From: an uncultured Alphaproteobacteria bacterium
GTDB lineage: Bacteria > Pseudomonadota > Alphaproteobacteria > Rhodobacterales > Rhodobacteraceae
Length of the DNA stretch: 63,923 nt
Direction: 5' to 3'
NCBI GenBank assembly: GCA_902578545.1
Contig: CACHDI010000009.1
Span: forward strand, 1 to 63,923
The notes beneath the pieces are model-generated. The model saw nothing but the letters and a program-made list of their open reading frames with translations. It was not told where the DNA came from and searched no databases. Below, in pieces: positions 38,572-48,641 of the stretch; position 1 is the stretch's first letter; each line of letters begins with the position of its first letter. The translations under genes and the position numbers were made by a program.

Positions 38572-38624
38572 TTAAACCTCATTTCAGCTTCCATATAAAC
38601 ATTTTTAAAATTATTTCAATGTTT

Positions 38625-39686
38625 TTATTCAAATGTACTTAATTTATAAAACGAATCTATCAATTTTTGTAAATCATTTGGTAAAGAGGTATTAAAGTTT
38701 TTATATTCAGAAGTAATTGGATGTGTAAAAGACAAATTCCTAGCGTGCAAAGCTTGTCTTTTAAAATAAATTAATCCATCACCTAAATTATTTATAAGAA
38801 CAGTATCTGTTTTTTTTCCTGACCTATATATTGGATCACCTACTATTCCATGATTAATTGAATCCATGTGTACTCTAATCTGATGAGTTCTACCAGTCTC
38901 CAGCCAACATTCAATTAAACATGCCACAGTTTTATTTTTAAAATTAAATTTTTCAATTATTTTAAATCTTGTGATTGCATGCTTTCCGTTGTTATCATTC
39001 CTTATTGCCATTTTAGTTCTTTCAAATGGATGTCTCCCAATTTTACCACTTAATCTGTAAGTCTTATCTTTTTCTAAACAAAATTCTATTTTCTTCTTTT
39101 TAAGGTGAATATTTAATTCTGGATTCCCCCAAACCAAGGCTACGTAATTCCTTTTTGCTAAATGATTTGTAAATTGATCTCTTAAACCTAAGTATGCTTT
39201 ATCAGATTTAGCTACTACTAGAAGTCCAGAAGTATCTTTATCTAATCTATGAACTATCCCTGGCCTTAAATCTCCACCTAAATTTGATAAATGCTCACAA
39301 TGTGCAAGTAGGCCATTTACTAATGTTCCTTCATTTATTCCAGAACCGGGATGAACAACTAAACCAGGTTTTTTATTTATTACTAACAAATGTTCATCTT
39401 CAAATATTATGTCTAAGTCCATTTTTTCTTTGGTAAGTGTCTTATTTTTATTAATTTCCAATTCGAATATAAGAGTTTCACCATTTAAAAGGTTATGATC
39501 CAGTTCAATTGGTTTTTTTGAAATAGAACTATATATTAGTTTTTTTGAAATTAAGTTTTTGACACGAGTACGTGATATGCCTAATTCTGTTGGTATAGAT
39601 TCAGTAATTACCTTTTCTAATCTACCTAACTTTTTTTTTATTTTAACCTTTAAGTAATTTTTATTCTGTATATTAGAGAAAGACAT
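38625..39686 (-). CDS. rluD: Ribosomal large-subunit pseudouridine synthase D
   Basis: A 353-aa RluA/RluD-type synthase making pseudouridines in 23S rRNA helix 69. The N-terminal S4 domain (about residues 18-75) is followed by the catalytic domain with HRLDKDTSGL, where the Asp is the nucleophile, and RTHQIRVHM near the C-terminus. The start codon overlaps that of the divergent gene by two bases, so its ribosome binding site lies inside the other gene. Confidence 0.93.
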   Translation of the reverse strand: MSFSNIQNKNYLKVKIKKKLGRLEKVITESIPTELGISRTRVKNLISKKLIYSSISKKPIELDHNLLNGETLIFELEINKNKTLTKEKMDLDIIFEDEHLLVINKKPGLVVHPGSGINEGTLVNGLLAHCEHLSNLGGDLRPGIVHRLDKDTSGLLVVAKSDKAYLGLRDQFTNHLAKRNYVALVWGNPELNIHLKKKKIEFCLEKDKTYRLSGKIGRHPFERTKMAIRNDNNGKHAITRFKIIEKFNFKNKTVACLIECWLETGRTHQIRVHMDSINHGIVGDPIYRSGKKTDTVLINNLGDGLIYFKRQALHARNLSFTHPITSEYKNFNTSLPNDLQKLIDSFYKLSTFE

Positions 39687-40032
39687 GAAACAAAAACCTT
39701 CAAATGGTCAAACTAACTCTCAATTAAAACTTAATTTTCTTAAATTTCTTGTTTACATACTAACCACTATCATGATTGTTGGTATGATTATTATAGTAAT
39801 TGTAATTGTTAAAGAGTTTTTTTATAAACCTGAAGAAAATTATGGCGAAATAGTATTACCAAAATCTATAAAAATCCCAGATAAATCAAGGGTTGATACA
39901 ATTGATTTTGATAATAATAATATAATTATGGTTGTAACCCTTGAAGATGGTAAACAACTACTAATTCTGATAGACATTAAAGATGGTACTGAAAAATCTA
40001 GAAAATATATAGAAATTAAAAATCAAAAATAA
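39685..40032 (+). CDS. Small membrane protein, DUF6476-like
   Basis: A 115-aa protein with one strong membrane segment at about residues 22-46 and a soluble periplasmic C-terminus. The pairing with rluD and the layout match a conserved alphaproteobacterial family of unknown function (DUF6476). Its ATG (39685-39687) shares two bases with the rluD start codon on the other strand. It lies 17 bases upstream of dnaG. Confidence 0.75.
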   Translation: MKQKPSNGQTNSQLKLNFLKFLVYILTTIMIVGMIIIVIVIVKEFFYKPEENYGEIVLPKSIKIPDKSRVDTIDFDNNNIIMVVTLEDGKQLLILIDIKDGTEKSRKYIEIKNQK

Positions 40033-40049
40033 ATCTAAAACATAACTCT

Positions 40050-42026
40050 ATGACAAAATCAGATATATTTATTGAGAAACTCAGGGAAAGACTATCAATC
40101 GTTGATATAATTGGTAAGAAAGTCAATTGGGATTTTAAAAGAAGTAATGTAAGATCTGGCACCTATTGGGCTTGTTGTCCTTTTCATACTGAAAAAACAG
40201 CTTCATTTAAAGTAGATGAAAATAAGGGGCTTTACTACTGTTTTGGATGTCATGAAAAAGGAGATGCTATAACGTTCGTTATGAAAAATGAAAACCTTGA
40301 TTTTTTGAAATCAATAGAAAAGTTAGCTGGTGAAGTAGGCCTAATATTGCCTAGTACTTTTGGAAAAAAACCTCAAATCAGTAGGTCTAGGTCATTTAAT
40401 TCATTATTAGATGTAAATAAATTAGCATCATCATATTTTGCTGATTGTTTAAAAAGTACTCCCACTAACAGTGCTACTCTTTTTATTAAAAATAGAATTT
40501 CATCATCAGAAATAAGTAATATTTTTGAGTTGGGATTTGCAACTAATAAAAACAAGGGACTTTTTAATTACCTTATTAAAAAAGGATATAGGGAAGATAT
40601 TATAATAAGTAGTGGACTGTGTAGCAAAAATAATAATGGTGAAATTTATGATAGGTTTAGAGACCGTATAATCTTTCCAATCCATAACTCAACTAATGAA
40701 ATAGTTGGTTTTGGTGGTAGAGCTTTAAGTGCTTCAGCTAACGCGAAATATCTAAATTCACCAGAAACTGAAGTTTTTCAAAAAGGAAAACTTTTATTTA
40801 ACGAAAATAATTGTAAAAAAAACCTTAATGGAAATGATGTAATTATAGTTGAAGGCTATATGGATGTTATTGCTCTTTACAAAGTAGGCATAAAAAATTG
40901 TGTAGCACCTCTTGGAACAGCAGTGACTTTAGACCAATTGAATAGAATCTGGCGAATTTCAAAATCTCCTATTTTTGCTTTTGATGGAGATGCTTCAGGC
41001 TTAAAAGCACTTGAAAGACTAACTTATTTGGCTCTCCCGCATATCTCTTCCGAAAAAACTATTAAAGCTTGTATTTTACCCCAAAACTTAGATCCCGATG
41101 ATTTAATCTCAAAATTTGGAAAAGATGCAATAAAAAAACTCCTCCAAAAACCAGTACCTCTTCTTAAAATATTATGGGATAATGTTACCAAAGAAGTGGA
41201 TATAACTATTCCTGAAAAACGTGTTCAACTTGAGAATAAATTGAATTTTATAGTTAATCAAATTAATGAAAGAGGTCTACGATTTCATTACTCAGAAGCA
41301 TTAAAGAGATTAAAATTTGAATTATTTAGTTACAATGAGAAAAAAAATACCAAATACCATAATAAAAATGAATTCAAATTAAATTATGAAAATGAGTCAA
41401 AAAACTTTAAAAAAAATTCATCTCCAAACTATAATACAAAAAATTCTTTAATTGCTAATGCAAATGAACCAAACCTAGTAGAATCGCATTTACAAGAAAC
41501 AGCAATTGTACTTCTTCTAATCAATCATCCTAGACTACTAGACAAATTTCTAACTAAATTAAATGAAATCAATTTCATTAATAAAGAAATAGAAATTATA
41601 TTTAAAAATTTGGTTGAACTAATTTCAAGCAATTTGACTAGATCTGACGAAATAGTTGAAAAACTAAATAACAAATTAGGTAAGGATATTTATAATAAGC
41701 TTTATTCAACTGGTCCTATAAAAATCCATCCACTTTTAAATAAAATAATTTCAATTGAAGAAGCTGAGAATGGACTAAATGAAATTCTAAACAAGAAAAT
41801 TGCTCGTGAAAATATAGAACAGGAGCTCATTGAAGCAAAAGAAACTATTCATAAAAACAATGATGAATCATTTACTTGGCGGATAAGCCAAGCTAATAAA
41901 TTTTTTAATGAGGCAATCAGTGGGAAAAATTACAAAAAAACCGATGACCAAAGTGAATTGGTTGATGATTTAGAAGCTATCAATAATTTGATTAAAGATA
42001 GAATCTGGATTAAAAAAAACTACTAA
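40050..42026 (+). CDS. dnaG: DNA primase
   Basis: A 658-aa primase. The N-terminal zinc finger reads CPFHTEKTASFKV with YYCFGCHEKGD (about residues 41-68), the Toprim domain carries VEGYMDVIALYK and FDGDASGLKA, and the C-terminal helicase-binding domain is a diverged, lysine-rich helical region. It synthesises RNA primers at the fork. Together with rpoD it forms the classical macromolecular-synthesis pair (rpsU is not present). Confidence 0.95.
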   Translation: MTKSDIFIEKLRERLSIVDIIGKKVNWDFKRSNVRSGTYWACCPFHTEKTASFKVDENKGLYYCFGCHEKGDAITFVMKNENLDFLKSIEKLAGEVGLILPSTFGKKPQISRSRSFNSLLDVNKLASSYFADCLKSTPTNSATLFIKNRISSSEISNIFELGFATNKNKGLFNYLIKKGYREDIIISSGLCSKNNNGEIYDRFRDRIIFPIHNSTNEIVGFGGRALSASANAKYLNSPETEVFQKGKLLFNENNCKKNLNGNDVIIVEGYMDVIALYKVGIKNCVAPLGTAVTLDQLNRIWRISKSPIFAFDGDASGLKALERLTYLALPHISSEKTIKACILPQNLDPDDLISKFGKDAIKKLLQKPVPLLKILWDNVTKEVDITIPEKRVQLENKLNFIVNQINERGLRFHYSEALKRLKFELFSYNEKKNTKYHNKNEFKLNYENESKNFKKNSSPNYNTKNSLIANANEPNLVESHLQETAIVLLLINHPRLLDKFLTKLNEINFINKEIEIIFKNLVELISSNLTRSDEIVEKLNNKLGKDIYNKLYSTGPIKIHPLLNKIISIEEAENGLNEILNKKIARENIEQELIEAKETIHKNNDESFTWRISQANKFFNEAISGKNYKKTDDQSELVDDLEAINNLIKDRIWIKKNY

Positions 42027-42080
42027 AATTCGAATCAATTACTATATATGATTCTCTCACTATTTTTAGGTAATTATTAA

Positions 42081-44117
42081 ATGAAAAGCGATAAAGAAGA
42101 TTCAAAAAACCAGAAGGAAGAAGATAATAGCATACCTTTACTTGATTTAAATCAAAGTTTTATAAAAAAACTTATTAATCAAGCAAAAGCAAAGGGTTAC
42201 CTTACTTACTCTGAATTAAATGACACTATGCCTCCTGGTGAAATGAGTTCAGAACAAATCGAAGATATAATGACTGCTCTCTCGGAAATGGGTATTACCC
42301 TTATTGAGAGTGATGAAGAGCAAGAAGATAAACAAGAAAACGAATCACCAGAATCAGAAAGTTCTAAAGAATTAGTTGCAGCATCATCATCTACAGATAA
42401 TTTAGATAGGACAGATGATCCTGTAAGAATGTACCTTAGAGAAATGGGGTCAGTAGAGCTCCTATCAAGAGAAGGTGAAATTGCTATTGCAAAGAGAATT
42501 GAGGCTGGGAGAAATACATACATAAGTGGGTTGTGTGAGAGCCCATTAACTTTTCAGGCAATTACTATTTGGCGTGAAGAGCTTTTAGATGAAAAAATTA
42601 TGCTTAGAGATGTAATAGATCTTGACGCCACATTTGGAAGTAGTTCTGAAGTAGAATTAAATGCTGAAACTCATCAAGAGAAATTTGAAGATTCTAAACC
42701 AATTTCCGATTTAAATAACAAAACTTTGGAGGAAAGTTTACCAAGAAATTTTAATAACTTTGTAGATTCTAGTAAAACTGAACGAGAAGACAAAGATACA
42801 GAAACTTCAGAAATAGAAAATGAAGATTTTGATGAAGATCAAGCAAATGTATCATTGGCTGCAATGGAAAATTCACTTAAACCTCAAGTTTTAAAAATTT
42901 TAAAAAAAATTGCAGATGCATATTCTAAACTTTCCTCGCTTCAAGAAAGCAGAATGCTTGCAGCCTTAAAAGAAAAAAAACATTTTTCTGATAGTGAGGA
43001 AAAAAAATATCAAAACTTAAGAAATGATATTGTAGAATTAGTTAATTCCTTACATTTACATAATAATAGAATCGAAGCATTAATAGATCAATTGTATGGA
43101 ATTAACAGAAAAATTATGGGTCTTGATGGGGCACTCGTAAAATTGGCTGATAAGTCAAGGATTAATAGAAAAGAATTTATAGAAAAATATAAAGGGTCGG
43201 AACTTGATCCATTTTGGCTTGAAAATGTTTCTAATCTTAAAACAAGAGGCTGGGAAAATTTTGTATTAAACTTTAGTGACAAAATTGATGAAATCAGAAA
43301 TGAAATTGCAGAAATTGGTCAATATATCGGTATAGACATTAGCGAATTTAGAAGAATAGTACAGCAAGTCCAAAAAGGAGAAAAAGAAGCTAGGTCAGCA
43401 AAAAAAGAGATGGTGGAAGCTAATTTGAGATTAGTTATATCAATAGCCAAAAAATATACAAATAGAGGACTTCAATTTCTAGATTTAATCCAAGAAGGTA
43501 ATATTGGTTTAATGAAAGCTGTCGATAAATTCGAGTATCGAAGAGGATATAAATTTTCTACATATGCAACATGGTGGATAAGGCAAGCGATTACTAGATC
43601 TATAGCAGATCAAGCTAGAACAATTAGAATACCAGTCCATATGATAGAAACCATCAATAAACTTGTAAGAACAGGCAGACAAATGCTTCACGAAATAGGT
43701 AGAGAGCCTACACCTGAAGAGCTATCATCCAAGCTACAAATGCCTTTGGAAAAAGTCAGAAAAGTAATGAAAATTGCAAAAGAACCAATAAGTCTTGAAA
43801 CGCCAATAGGAGACGAGGAAGATAGTCAACTAGGTGATTTTATTGAAGATAAAAATGCTGTATTGCCATTAGAAAATGCAATTCAAGGAAACCTTAAAGA
43901 AACTACAACTCGTGTACTTTCTAGCCTGACTCCAAGAGAAGAAAGAGTTCTTAGAATGCGCTTTGGAATTGGAGTTAATACTGATCATACATTAGAAGAA
44001 GTAGGACAACAATTCAGTGTTACTCGTGAACGCATTCGACAAATTGAGGCTAAAGCTTTAAGAAAACTAAAACATCCAAGTCGTTCGAGAAAGTTAAGAA
44101 GTTTTCTTGATACATGA
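42081..44117 (+). CDS. rpoD: Housekeeping RNA polymerase sigma factor RpoD
   Basis: A 678-aa sigma-70. Region 1.1 occupies the first 80 residues, then an acidic stretch; region 1.2 starts with [17 protein letters not shown]; a long non-conserved insert follows; region 2 contains [20 protein letters not shown] and [13 protein letters not shown]; region 4 ends with [20 protein letters not shown]. All promoter-recognition regions look intact. It lies 54 bases after dnaG and 21 before nrdR. Confidence 0.96.
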   Translation: MKSDKEDSKNQKEEDNSIPLLDLNQSFIKKLINQAKAKGYLTYSELNDTMPPGEMSSEQIEDIMTALSEMGITLIESDEEQEDKQENESPESESSKELVAASSSTDNLDRTDDPVRMYLREMGSVELLSREGEIAIAKRIEAGRNTYISGLCESPLTFQAITIWREELLDEKIMLRDVIDLDATFGSSSEVELNAETHQEKFEDSKPISDLNNKTLEESLPRNFNNFVDSSKTEREDKDTETSEIENEDFDEDQANVSLAAMENSLKPQVLKILKKIADAYSKLSSLQESRMLAALKEKKHFSDSEEKKYQNLRNDIVELVNSLHLHNNRIEALIDQLYGINRKIMGLDGALVKLADKSRINRKEFIEKYKGSELDPFWLENVSNLKTRGWENFVLNFSDKIDEIRNEIAEIGQYIGIDISEFRRIVQQVQKGEKEARSAKKEMVEANLRLVISIAKKYTNRGLQFLDLIQEGNIGLMKAVDKFEYRRGYKFSTYATWWIRQAITRSIADQARTIRIPVHMIETINKLVRTGRQMLHEIGREPTPEELSSKLQMPLEKVRKVMKIAKEPISLETPIGDEEDSQLGDFIEDKNAVLPLENAIQGNLKETTTRVLSSLTPREERVLRMRFGIGVNTDHTLEEVGQQFSVTRERIRQIEAKALRKLKHPSRSRKLRSFLDT

Positions 44118-44138
44118 GTTGATAGTTAGGAGAATATT

Positions 44139-44597
44139 ATGAGATGCCCTTTTTGTGGAAATGTTGATACTCAAGTAAAAGATAGTAGACCAGCTGAAGA
44201 CAATGTATCAATAAGAAGAAGGAGATCCTGTCCTGCATGCGCTGGTAGATTCACAACTTATGAAAGAGTACAGCTTAGAGATTTAATTATATTAAAAAAA
44301 AATAGTAGAAGAGAAACATTTGATAGAGATAAATTAGAAAGATCAGTAAGAATTGCTCTTCAAAAAAGACCAATTGATATAGACAGAATTGAACAAATGG
44401 TAACTGGAATTGTAAGAAGATTAGAAAGTTTAGGAGAAACTGACATACCATCTGAAAAAGTTGGTGAAATTGTAATGGAGACTTTAGCCAGGATAGACAC
44501 TGTTGCGTATGTAAGATTTGCTTCTGTATATAAAAATTTTCAAGCTGCTGATGACTTTGAAGACTTTGTGTCTCAACTTAGACCAGATATCAAATAA
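44139..44597 (+). CDS. nrdR: Transcriptional repressor NrdR
   Basis: A 152-aa NrdR with an N-terminal zinc ribbon ([13 protein letters not shown] and [15 protein letters not shown]) and an ATP-cone domain (about residues 48-140) starting with [17 protein letters not shown]. It represses ribonucleotide reductase genes in response to (d)ATP. It heads the nrdR-ribD-ribE-ribBA-ribH-nusB series, its standard alphaproteobacterial place. AGGAGAAT precedes the ATG. Confidence 0.96.
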   Translation: MRCPFCGNVDTQVKDSRPAEDNVSIRRRRSCPACAGRFTTYERVQLRDLIILKKNSRRETFDRDKLERSVRIALQKRPIDIDRIEQMVTGIVRRLESLGETDIPSEKVGEIVMETLARIDTVAYVRFASVYKNFQAADDFEDFVSQLRPDIK

Positions 44598-44611
44598 TGA
44601 TTATCTTTTAA

Positions 44612-45742
44612 ATGGAAGATCATCCAAAATCTACAAAAAATGATTATAAGTTTCTGAAAATCGCAATTTCACTTGGTTACAGAAACTTGGGTTCCACTTG
44701 GCCAAATCCATCTGTTGGATGTGTAATTGTTAAAAATAATCATATTGTAGGGGTTGGCAACACTGCATGTAAAGGGCGTCCTCATGCTGAAAAAATAGCC
44801 TTAGATCAGGCAAAATCAAATGCAATCGACTCTACGGTATATCTTACTCTAGAGCCATGCTCTCACTTTGGTAAGACTAATCCATGTACATCCGAACTCA
44901 TAAAGGCAAAAGTAAAAAGAGTGGTTTGTCCATTAAAAGATCCCAATCCTAGAGTAAATGGTAAAGGATTTGAGCTCCTAAGAAAAAATGGAATAGAAGT
45001 AGACAATTCACCTTTATTATTAAAAGAATTAAAAGACCTTAATGAAGGTTTTATAACCTCAATTGAAAAAAAAAGACCTCACATCACATTAAAACTAGCT
45101 ATTAGCTTAAATGGGAAAATAGCAACCAAAGAAAATAAAAGCAGTTGGATTTCTGGAAAAAAGTCAAGAATATTTGTTCAAATGATAAGATCAAAGCATG
45201 ATGCCATATTAATTGGATCAAAAACTGCTTTTTGGGATAATCCTAGACTCAATTTACGTGATCAATTTAAAAATTTACCCCAACCAACAAAAATTATTTT
45301 GGATAAAAATTTAAAATTATTAGAACGAATTGATTTGAATAGATCTATTACCAACAACAAACTTTTTTTAGTCCATGATATAAAATTAAAAAAGAAAAAA
45401 ACTGAAAGCTTGAAAGTAAAAGGTATAAATACTCTAGGTGTTTCTACACTTGAAAATGGTTATTTAGATCTAATTGATCTATTTAAAAAACTTTCCAAAT
45501 TAGGTCTAACTAGAGTGTTAGTTGAAGGTGGAGGAAAACTTGCAACATCTCTTATGGAAGGTAAACTGGTTGACAAATTGATATTAATTACAGCAGGTAT
45601 TATTTTAGATAAGGAAGGAATTGATGGTATCAATTTGGATTTATCAGACGTAATAAGTTTAGATGACTATGATAGATATAGTCTTGATAAATCATCAATT
45701 ATTGGAAACGATGTTGCTCATATTTGGAATATTAAGAATTAA
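44612..45742 (+). CDS. ribD: Riboflavin biosynthesis deaminase/reductase RibD
   Basis: A 376-aa bifunctional enzyme. The N-terminal deaminase carries PHAEKIALDQA and TLEPCSHFGKTNPC, the zinc site; the C-terminal reductase begins near residue 150 with RPHITLKLAISLNGKIAT and includes VEGGGKLATSLM. It performs steps two and three of riboflavin synthesis. It is 14 bases after nrdR and is followed by a 152-base A/T-rich gap before ribE, in which I see no FMN riboswitch. Confidence 0.94.
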   Translation: MEDHPKSTKNDYKFLKIAISLGYRNLGSTWPNPSVGCVIVKNNHIVGVGNTACKGRPHAEKIALDQAKSNAIDSTVYLTLEPCSHFGKTNPCTSELIKAKVKRVVCPLKDPNPRVNGKGFELLRKNGIEVDNSPLLLKELKDLNEGFITSIEKKRPHITLKLAISLNGKIATKENKSSWISGKKSRIFVQMIRSKHDAILIGSKTAFWDNPRLNLRDQFKNLPQPTKIILDKNLKLLERIDLNRSITNNKLFLVHDIKLKKKKTESLKVKGINTLGVSTLENGYLDLIDLFKKLSKLGLTRVLVEGGGKLATSLMEGKLVDKLILITAGIILDKEGIDGINLDLSDVISLDDYDRYSLDKSSIIGNDVAHIWNIKN

Positions 45743-45894
45743 TTTTTTTTTATTCAATTCAATATAATTTTTAACTAAAAATAATTTTTAAAAAATGTTT
45801 GAATTAATATAAAATTAATATTAGTAATTTTATCAAGTGTTGTTCAAATACATTAACTTTTATCAACAAATAATTATTATAGAAATTTAAAAAG

Positions 45895-46509
45895 ATGTTT
45901 ACTGGTTTGATAACAGATGTTGGTAGATTAGTCAGCGTTAATAAATCCAACATTTTCAATGCAAGAATAGTATGTAATTTTAATTATGATAATACTTTAG
46001 AGGGTGCCTCTATTTGTCATGATGGAGTATGCTTAACTATATTTAACAAAAAAATAGAAACTAATGGATTTTCTTATGAAGTAGAAGTTTCTAATGAAAC
46101 AGTCTCAAAAACAAACATTGTAAATTCTAAAAAACCTTGGGTAATTGGAAAAAAAATAAATTTAGAAAAATCCCTTAAAATTGGTGACGAATTAGGTGGA
46201 CATATCGTAACAGGACATATTGATGGTGTTGCAAAGCTTGTAAATTGTGAAAAGGTAGATAAAAGTGATAAGCTTACTTTTGAATGTCCCGAAAACCTAA
46301 TAAAGTTTATAGCAAAAAAAGGATCAATCGCATTAAATGGAACATCTCTAACTGTCAACGATGTTAATGAAAACTTATTCACTGTAAATATAATTCCACA
46401 TACAAAACAAGTGACTACATGGGCTGATAGTAGTATTGGAGATAAATTTAATGTAGAAATTGATTTACTCGCAAGATATTTAGATCGTTTGCAAGTATCA
46501 AGGATTTAA
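45895..46509 (+). CDS. ribE: Riboflavin synthase alpha subunit
   Basis: A 204-aa riboflavin synthase with two tandem lumazine-binding barrels. MFTGLITDVGRL begins the first, with ICHDGVCLTI; the second includes GHIVTGHIDGVAKL and the parallel ALNGTSLTVNDV. Each repeat binds one 6,7-dimethyl-8-ribityllumazine. The C-terminal YLDRL is conserved. One base separates its stop from the ribBA start, so the pair is tightly coupled. Confidence 0.94.
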   Translation: MFTGLITDVGRLVSVNKSNIFNARIVCNFNYDNTLEGASICHDGVCLTIFNKKIETNGFSYEVEVSNETVSKTNIVNSKKPWVIGKKINLEKSLKIGDELGGHIVTGHIDGVAKLVNCEKVDKSDKLTFECPENLIKFIAKKGSIALNGTSLTVNDVNENLFTVNIIPHTKQVTTWADSSIGDKFNVEIDLLARYLDRLQVSRI

Positions 46510-46510
46510 A

Positions 46511-47635
46511 ATGTCTTTCAGTGACCAAAAAAAAAATATTAATAGAACTAATGAACACAACCCTATCTCTAATATAGCTGAAATTATTGATGAAGCTAGA
46601 AACGGTAGAATGTTTATTCTTGCAGATGATGAAGATAGAGAAAATGAAGGAGATCTAATAATACCTGCTCAAATGGCTACGCCTGAAGCTATAAATTTTA
46701 TGGCTAAACATGGTCGTGGTTTAATTTGTTTGTCTTTAACTGAAGACCGTATAGAAACTCTAAATCTACCATTAATGTCCGCTTCTAATTCATCAAGACA
46801 TGAAACTGCATTTACAGTTTCTATTGAAGCTAAAGAAGGTGTGACTACAGGTATTTCTGCACATGATAGAGCATTAACTATTTCAACAGCTATAAATCCA
46901 TTATCAGGACCTAGAGACCTAGCTACACCAGGTCATGTATTTCCTCTTAAAGCAAAAGAAGGTGGGGTACTTGTAAGAGCAGGACATACCGAAGCTGCGG
47001 TTGATATATCAAGACTTGCTGGTTTAAATCCGTCTGCTGTAATTTGCGAAATTATGAATAATGATGGAACAATGGCTAGAATGCCAGATTTAATTTCATT
47101 TGCAAAAATACATAATTTAAAACTTGGAACTATTTCAGATTTAATCGCATATAGAAGGAGATATGATAGTTTAGTTAAAGAAATAAAAAGTCAAAAAGTA
47201 CATTCGAAATTTGGAGGAGATTGGCAATTAAAAACTTTTAATGATAAAATAAATGAGTCAACCCATTATACGCTTTCAAAAGGAAATATTTGCACAGATG
47301 ACGGGATATTAGTAAGGATGCATGTTACAAATACCTTTCAAGACCTACTAGGAATAGAGCCTAAAAGGCAAAATCAAATTAGTGACTCCATGTATCAAAT
47401 AAATGAAAAGGGTAAAGGTGTTCTTGTACTTCTAAATTTTAACCAAGATATAACTGATAAGGATGACACTAATTCTAGTACGATAAGACAATATGGTATT
47501 GGCGCTCAAATATTGAAGGCATTAGGAGTAAAAAACATAAAATTATTAACTAATTCTGGAACTCCTAAACTTATTGGGTTAGAGGGTTACGGACTAAGGA
47601 TATTAAAAACAATACCAATAAAAAACTTTACTTGA
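46511..47635 (+). CDS. ribBA: 3,4-Dihydroxy-2-butanone-4-phosphate synthase with a degenerate GTP cyclohydrolase II-like domain
   Basis: 374 aa. The RibB half (about residues 20-215) is intact: DDEDRENEGDLIIPAQ, the metal and catalytic acidic cluster, and RAGHTEAAVD. The C-terminal half is related to GTP cyclohydrolase II but lacks the Cys triad that holds its zinc: where GDVFGSLRCDC is usual the sequence has TFQDLLGIEPKRQ. RibA activity is therefore unlikely here, and a separate GTP cyclohydrolase II must exist elsewhere. The YGIGAQIL and GYGL ends of the domain persist. Confidence 0.9.
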   Translation: MSFSDQKKNINRTNEHNPISNIAEIIDEARNGRMFILADDEDRENEGDLIIPAQMATPEAINFMAKHGRGLICLSLTEDRIETLNLPLMSASNSSRHETAFTVSIEAKEGVTTGISAHDRALTISTAINPLSGPRDLATPGHVFPLKAKEGGVLVRAGHTEAAVDISRLAGLNPSAVICEIMNNDGTMARMPDLISFAKIHNLKLGTISDLIAYRRRYDSLVKEIKSQKVHSKFGGDWQLKTFNDKINESTHYTLSKGNICTDDGILVRMHVTNTFQDLLGIEPKRQNQISDSMYQINEKGKGVLVLLNFNQDITDKDDTNSSTIRQYGIGAQILKALGVKNIKLLTNSGTPKLIGLEGYGLRILKTIPIKNFT

Positions 47636-47649
47636 AATGAGAAAAATTT

Positions 47650-48102
47650 ATGAAAAAAATAGTAAAGAGTTTGAACCTAAATAGTAAAAGTAAAATTGCC
47701 ATTGTTGCCTCCCCATATTATAAATTAATTTACGAAAATCTATTAAAGGGAGCACTTGACGAATTATCGAGACACAATATTGTTTCAGATATAGTGAATG
47801 TATCGGGCGCTTTAGAAATACCAACTGCTATAAATCTTTTGAAAAGAAATTATTTAGGTTTTATTGCATTAGGGTGTGTAATAAGGGGAGAAACTAGCCA
47901 TTATGATATTGTTGCAAATAATAGTGCTTATGGAATTTCAAAATTGGGACTAGAGGGAATTTGCATCGGTAATGGAATTCTTACAGTAGATAATATCAAA
48001 CAAGCAATTGATAGATCTGATCCCAAAATAAAAAATAAGGGAAAGGATGCTGTTATGGCCCTTACATCTTTATTATTAATTAAACAAGAGTACAGCGTTT
48101 AA
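47650..48102 (+). CDS. ribH: 6,7-Dimethyl-8-ribityllumazine synthase
   Basis: A 150-aa lumazine synthase that joins the RibD and RibB products. The pattern VNVSGALEIPTAINLL is followed by GCVIRGETSHYDIVAN, with the catalytic His in that loop. Shortened N-terminus and the C-terminal MALTSLLLIK helix fit the icosahedral or pentameric family. It is 14 bases after ribBA. Confidence 0.94.
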   Translation: MKKIVKSLNLNSKSKIAIVASPYYKLIYENLLKGALDELSRHNIVSDIVNVSGALEIPTAINLLKRNYLGFIALGCVIRGETSHYDIVANNSAYGISKLGLEGICIGNGILTVDNIKQAIDRSDPKIKNKGKDAVMALTSLLLIKQEYSV

Positions 48103-48143
48103 ATTTTTAATGAAAAATCAATTTCAATTAAGAAAGTTTTAAA

Positions 48144-48590
48144 ATTAATAATATTCAAAAAATAAAAGAAAAAAGTGTTTCAAGGCTATATGCTGTTCAG
48201 GCTCTTTTTCAAATGGAAGCTAATAATAATTCGATTCAAAAAGTTTTACTAGAATTCGAGAAACACAGGGATGTCGAAAACCAAGATCTTGAGTTTTATT
48301 CAAAAGCAGATTTAATTTTTCTTAGAAAAATTATTGAAACCACTATTAAAAATCAAGAAACAATAGATAAAAACATAACTCAGTCAATAAAAAAAGACTG
48401 GACCATGGATAGAATCGATCCTACTTTGAGGGCAATTTTTAGAGCTGCTGCTGCAGAATTTATAATACAAACTCCACCTAAAATTGTTATAAGTGAATTT
48501 TTAGAAATTGCAAAATCTTTCTTCCCAAATGGAAAAGAATGTAAACTAGTAAATGGTGTTTTAGATAAGTTGGCCACTCAAATCTTATAA
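48144..48590 (+). CDS. nusB: Transcription antitermination factor NusB, probable ATT start
   Basis: NusB family: SRLYAVQALFQME at the N-terminus, then IDPTLRAIFRAAAAEF and a C-terminal FVNGVLDK-type VNGVLDKLA. The first ATG (48213) falls after the conserved Arg-rich, AVQALF helix and would delete it. Upstream the frame is open to TAA at 48129-48131 with no ATG, GTG or TTG. An ATT at 48144 with AAGAAAG 7 bases before it gives 148 aa, the family length. A +1 shift from ATG 48110 (10-codon ORF) in the TTTT run is the alternative. It acts in rRNA antitermination and ends the rib operon. Confidence 0.8.
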   Translation: MNNIQKIKEKSVSRLYAVQALFQMEANNNSIQKVLLEFEKHRDVENQDLEFYSKADLIFLRKIIETTIKNQETIDKNITQSIKKDWTMDRIDPTLRAIFRAAAAEFIIQTPPKIVISEFLEIAKSFFPNGKECKLVNGVLDKLATQIL

Positions 48591-48641
48591 ACTATAATAA
48601 GAAGAATTTAATTTATACTTGATAGAGAATATTATAAATTT

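Noticed and set aside
45743-45894. Possible FMN riboswitch before ribE
   Set aside because: The gap is A/T-rich and lacks the conserved G-rich RFN elements.
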